Part shown: piece after piece, positions 63,311-64,000 of the stretch
Layout: each line of letters opens with the position of its first letter
Numbering within the stretch: the first letter of the stretch is position 1
Assembly: GCF_003053845.1 (NCBI RefSeq)
Contig: NZ_QAYG01000007.1
Span: forward strand, 1 to 64,000
Length of the DNA: 64,000 nucleotides
Direction of reading: 5' to 3'
Origin: Breoghania corrubedonensis
Lineage (GTDB): Bacteria; Pseudomonadota; Alphaproteobacteria; Rhizobiales; Stappiaceae
Position numbers and translations under genes: made by a program
Notes under the pieces: model-generated
What the model saw: the letters and a program-made list of their open reading frames with translations, nothing else
The model's database searches: none
Told to the model about the DNA's origin: nothing

Positions 63311-63871
63311 CTATCCCTTCGATGCTTCCGCCAGATCGTTCCACACCTGCTGATCGGTCAGCTTGCCGTCCTCCATCGTGAACCGGTCGATGAAGCGGAT
63401 GCCGGAAAAGGGTGTGCCGTCGGGCCATTCGCCCGCAAGCGTGCCGCGGCAATAGACCGTCACGCCGTTTTCGCCGAAGGCCTCGTCGAAGCCCTCATAG
63501 GTCTTGGTCACGAAGCGGTAGCGCGATTTCGCCCAGTCCACCAGATCCTCCAGTCGCGCAAACGTCGCGCCGCCGGGAAAGGTCATGCGGAAGCCGTCGG
63601 CCAAATGCGCGCTTGCGCCGGCGAGATCGCGCGCCTCCATCTTCGCCAGGTAATCGCGCACGATATCGACCGGCGCGGGCAGCGGCACGCCGGGCGTGCG
63701 TGTCACGCGGCCGCGCATGTAGCTTGAGGGCTTCACCTCATCGATGGCGACGGTGATCGCGTCAAGCGGAGCGGCAATGGTGGCGCGGATCGCATCGGTC
63801 AGCCGTGTGGCAAGGCGGAGGCGGGTGTCGTCGTCATAGCCCTCGATCAGTGTCATTCGGATAATCGGCAT
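63311..63871 (-). CDS. Tautomerase / SnoaL-like (NTF2-fold) fusion protein
   Basis: A 186-residue protein joining two small enzyme folds. Residues 1-58 match the 4-oxalocrotonate tautomerase family (MPIIRMTLIEGYDDDTRLRL, APLDAITVAIDEVKPSSY) with the catalytic Pro2. Residues from about 65 match the SnoaL/ketosteroid-isomerase fold (VRDYLAKMEARDLAGASAHL, GIRFIDRFTMEDGKLTDQQV). Such a fusion suggests two linked steps on a keto or enol substrate. It is convergent with the DUF72 gene. The substrate is unknown. Confidence 0.83.
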   Translation of the reverse strand: MPIIRMTLIEGYDDDTRLRLATRLTDAIRATIAAPLDAITVAIDEVKPSSYMRGRVTRTPGVPLPAPVDIVRDYLAKMEARDLAGASAHLADGFRMTFPGGATFARLEDLVDWAKSRYRFVTKTYEGFDEAFGENGVTVYCRGTLAGEWPDGTPFSGIRFIDRFTMEDGKLTDQQVWNDLAEASKG

Positions 63872-64000
63872 GCGGTGGGCTCCTTCTTGCGGGGCTGTGG
63901 CGGGCTTGCGAGGCTGTGGCGGGTCATTCGTATTTTTACGTCATGTCACGCGGAATCATGTTGACATAATGGTATAAACATAATCCATTAGATCACGGAA
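63872..64000. other. Upstream region of the tautomerase-fusion gene
   Basis: The last 129 bases hold the presumed promoter of the leftward gene and the start of an AT-rich stretch at 63940-64000. TAATGG and CCATTA form a short inverted pair (about 63967-63990) that could be an operator. The window ends before any further gene. Confidence 0.35.

Noticed and set aside
63955-63985. Sigma-70 promoter with TTGACA followed by TATAAA
   Set aside because: The two boxes are only about 6 bases apart and on the strand opposite the nearest gene.

Overview
The window reads as chromosome of a high-GC alphaproteobacterium, most likely of the order Hyphomicrobiales. The support is a full-length cyclic beta-1,2-glucan synthase (NdvB/ChvB type), an alphaproteobacterial-style initiator tRNA, small rhizobial-type orphan proteins (DUF1488 and neighbours) and a complete quinohemoprotein amine dehydrogenase operon. 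Genus cannot be fixed from sequence reading alone. The very acidic, Ser/Thr-rich flagellar proteins would suit a marine or saline relative, but that is only a hint.

Layout. (1) 1-17.4 kb is an accessory region downstream of an initiator tRNA-Met. The last 13 bases of the tRNA (82-94) recur at 1696-1708 and 17406-17418, so two decayed integrated elements appear to sit in tandem. The first holds an IS21 remnant and an AraC regulator. The second begins with the 3' end of a serine-recombinase gene, then a broken nhaA, a cold-shock protein with a membrane fatty-acid desaturase, a run of small orphan genes, a 2835-residue ndvB, a complete IS3-family element and the last strand of an autotransporter barrel. 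(2) 17.4-24.2 kb: an RND efflux pump (membrane-fusion protein plus AcrB-type permease) and an alpha/beta-hydrolase-fold protein, divergent from a LysR regulator. (3) 24.2-32.7 kb: a catabolic cluster with GntR regulator, maleate isomerase/Asp-Glu racemase-like enzyme, TRAP transporter, cyclase-family hydrolase, allantoinase/imidase-like deacetylase-fold enzyme, amidase and hydantoin-racemase-like protein. The order of chemistry fits opening of a cyclic imide or related ring, half-amide hydrolysis and dicarboxylate isomerisation. (4) 33-40.7 kb: IclR regulator, polar amino-acid ABC transporter, N-formylglutamate deformylase and formimidoylglutamate deiminase homologues, DUF1611 (DgcN-like) and a D-amino-acid transaminase, which together look like a route for N-substituted or D-glutamate compounds.

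(5) 40.8-52 kb, all on the minus strand: ECF sigma factor, flagellin, FliD, FliS, a putative anti-sigma protein, a periplasmic metal-sensor-like protein, FlgD, FlgE, a small unknown, a FlgN-like chaperone, FlgK and FlgL. The flagellar filament genes lie inside what elsewhere is a compact sigma/anti-sigma/sensor module. (6) 52.2-62.2 kb: the quinohemoprotein amine dehydrogenase locus qhpR-GADCBFE with its structural subunits and the complete cofactor-maturation set (radical SAM enzyme, flavin monooxygenase, exporter, leader protease). (7) 62.3-64 kb: a DUF72 protein, a large inverted repeat and a tautomerase-NTF2 fusion protein.

The left accessory region looks like repeated insertion and decay at one tRNA. 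The rest looks like orderly chromosomal operons. No prophage, CRISPR array, plasmid replicon or rRNA is visible.
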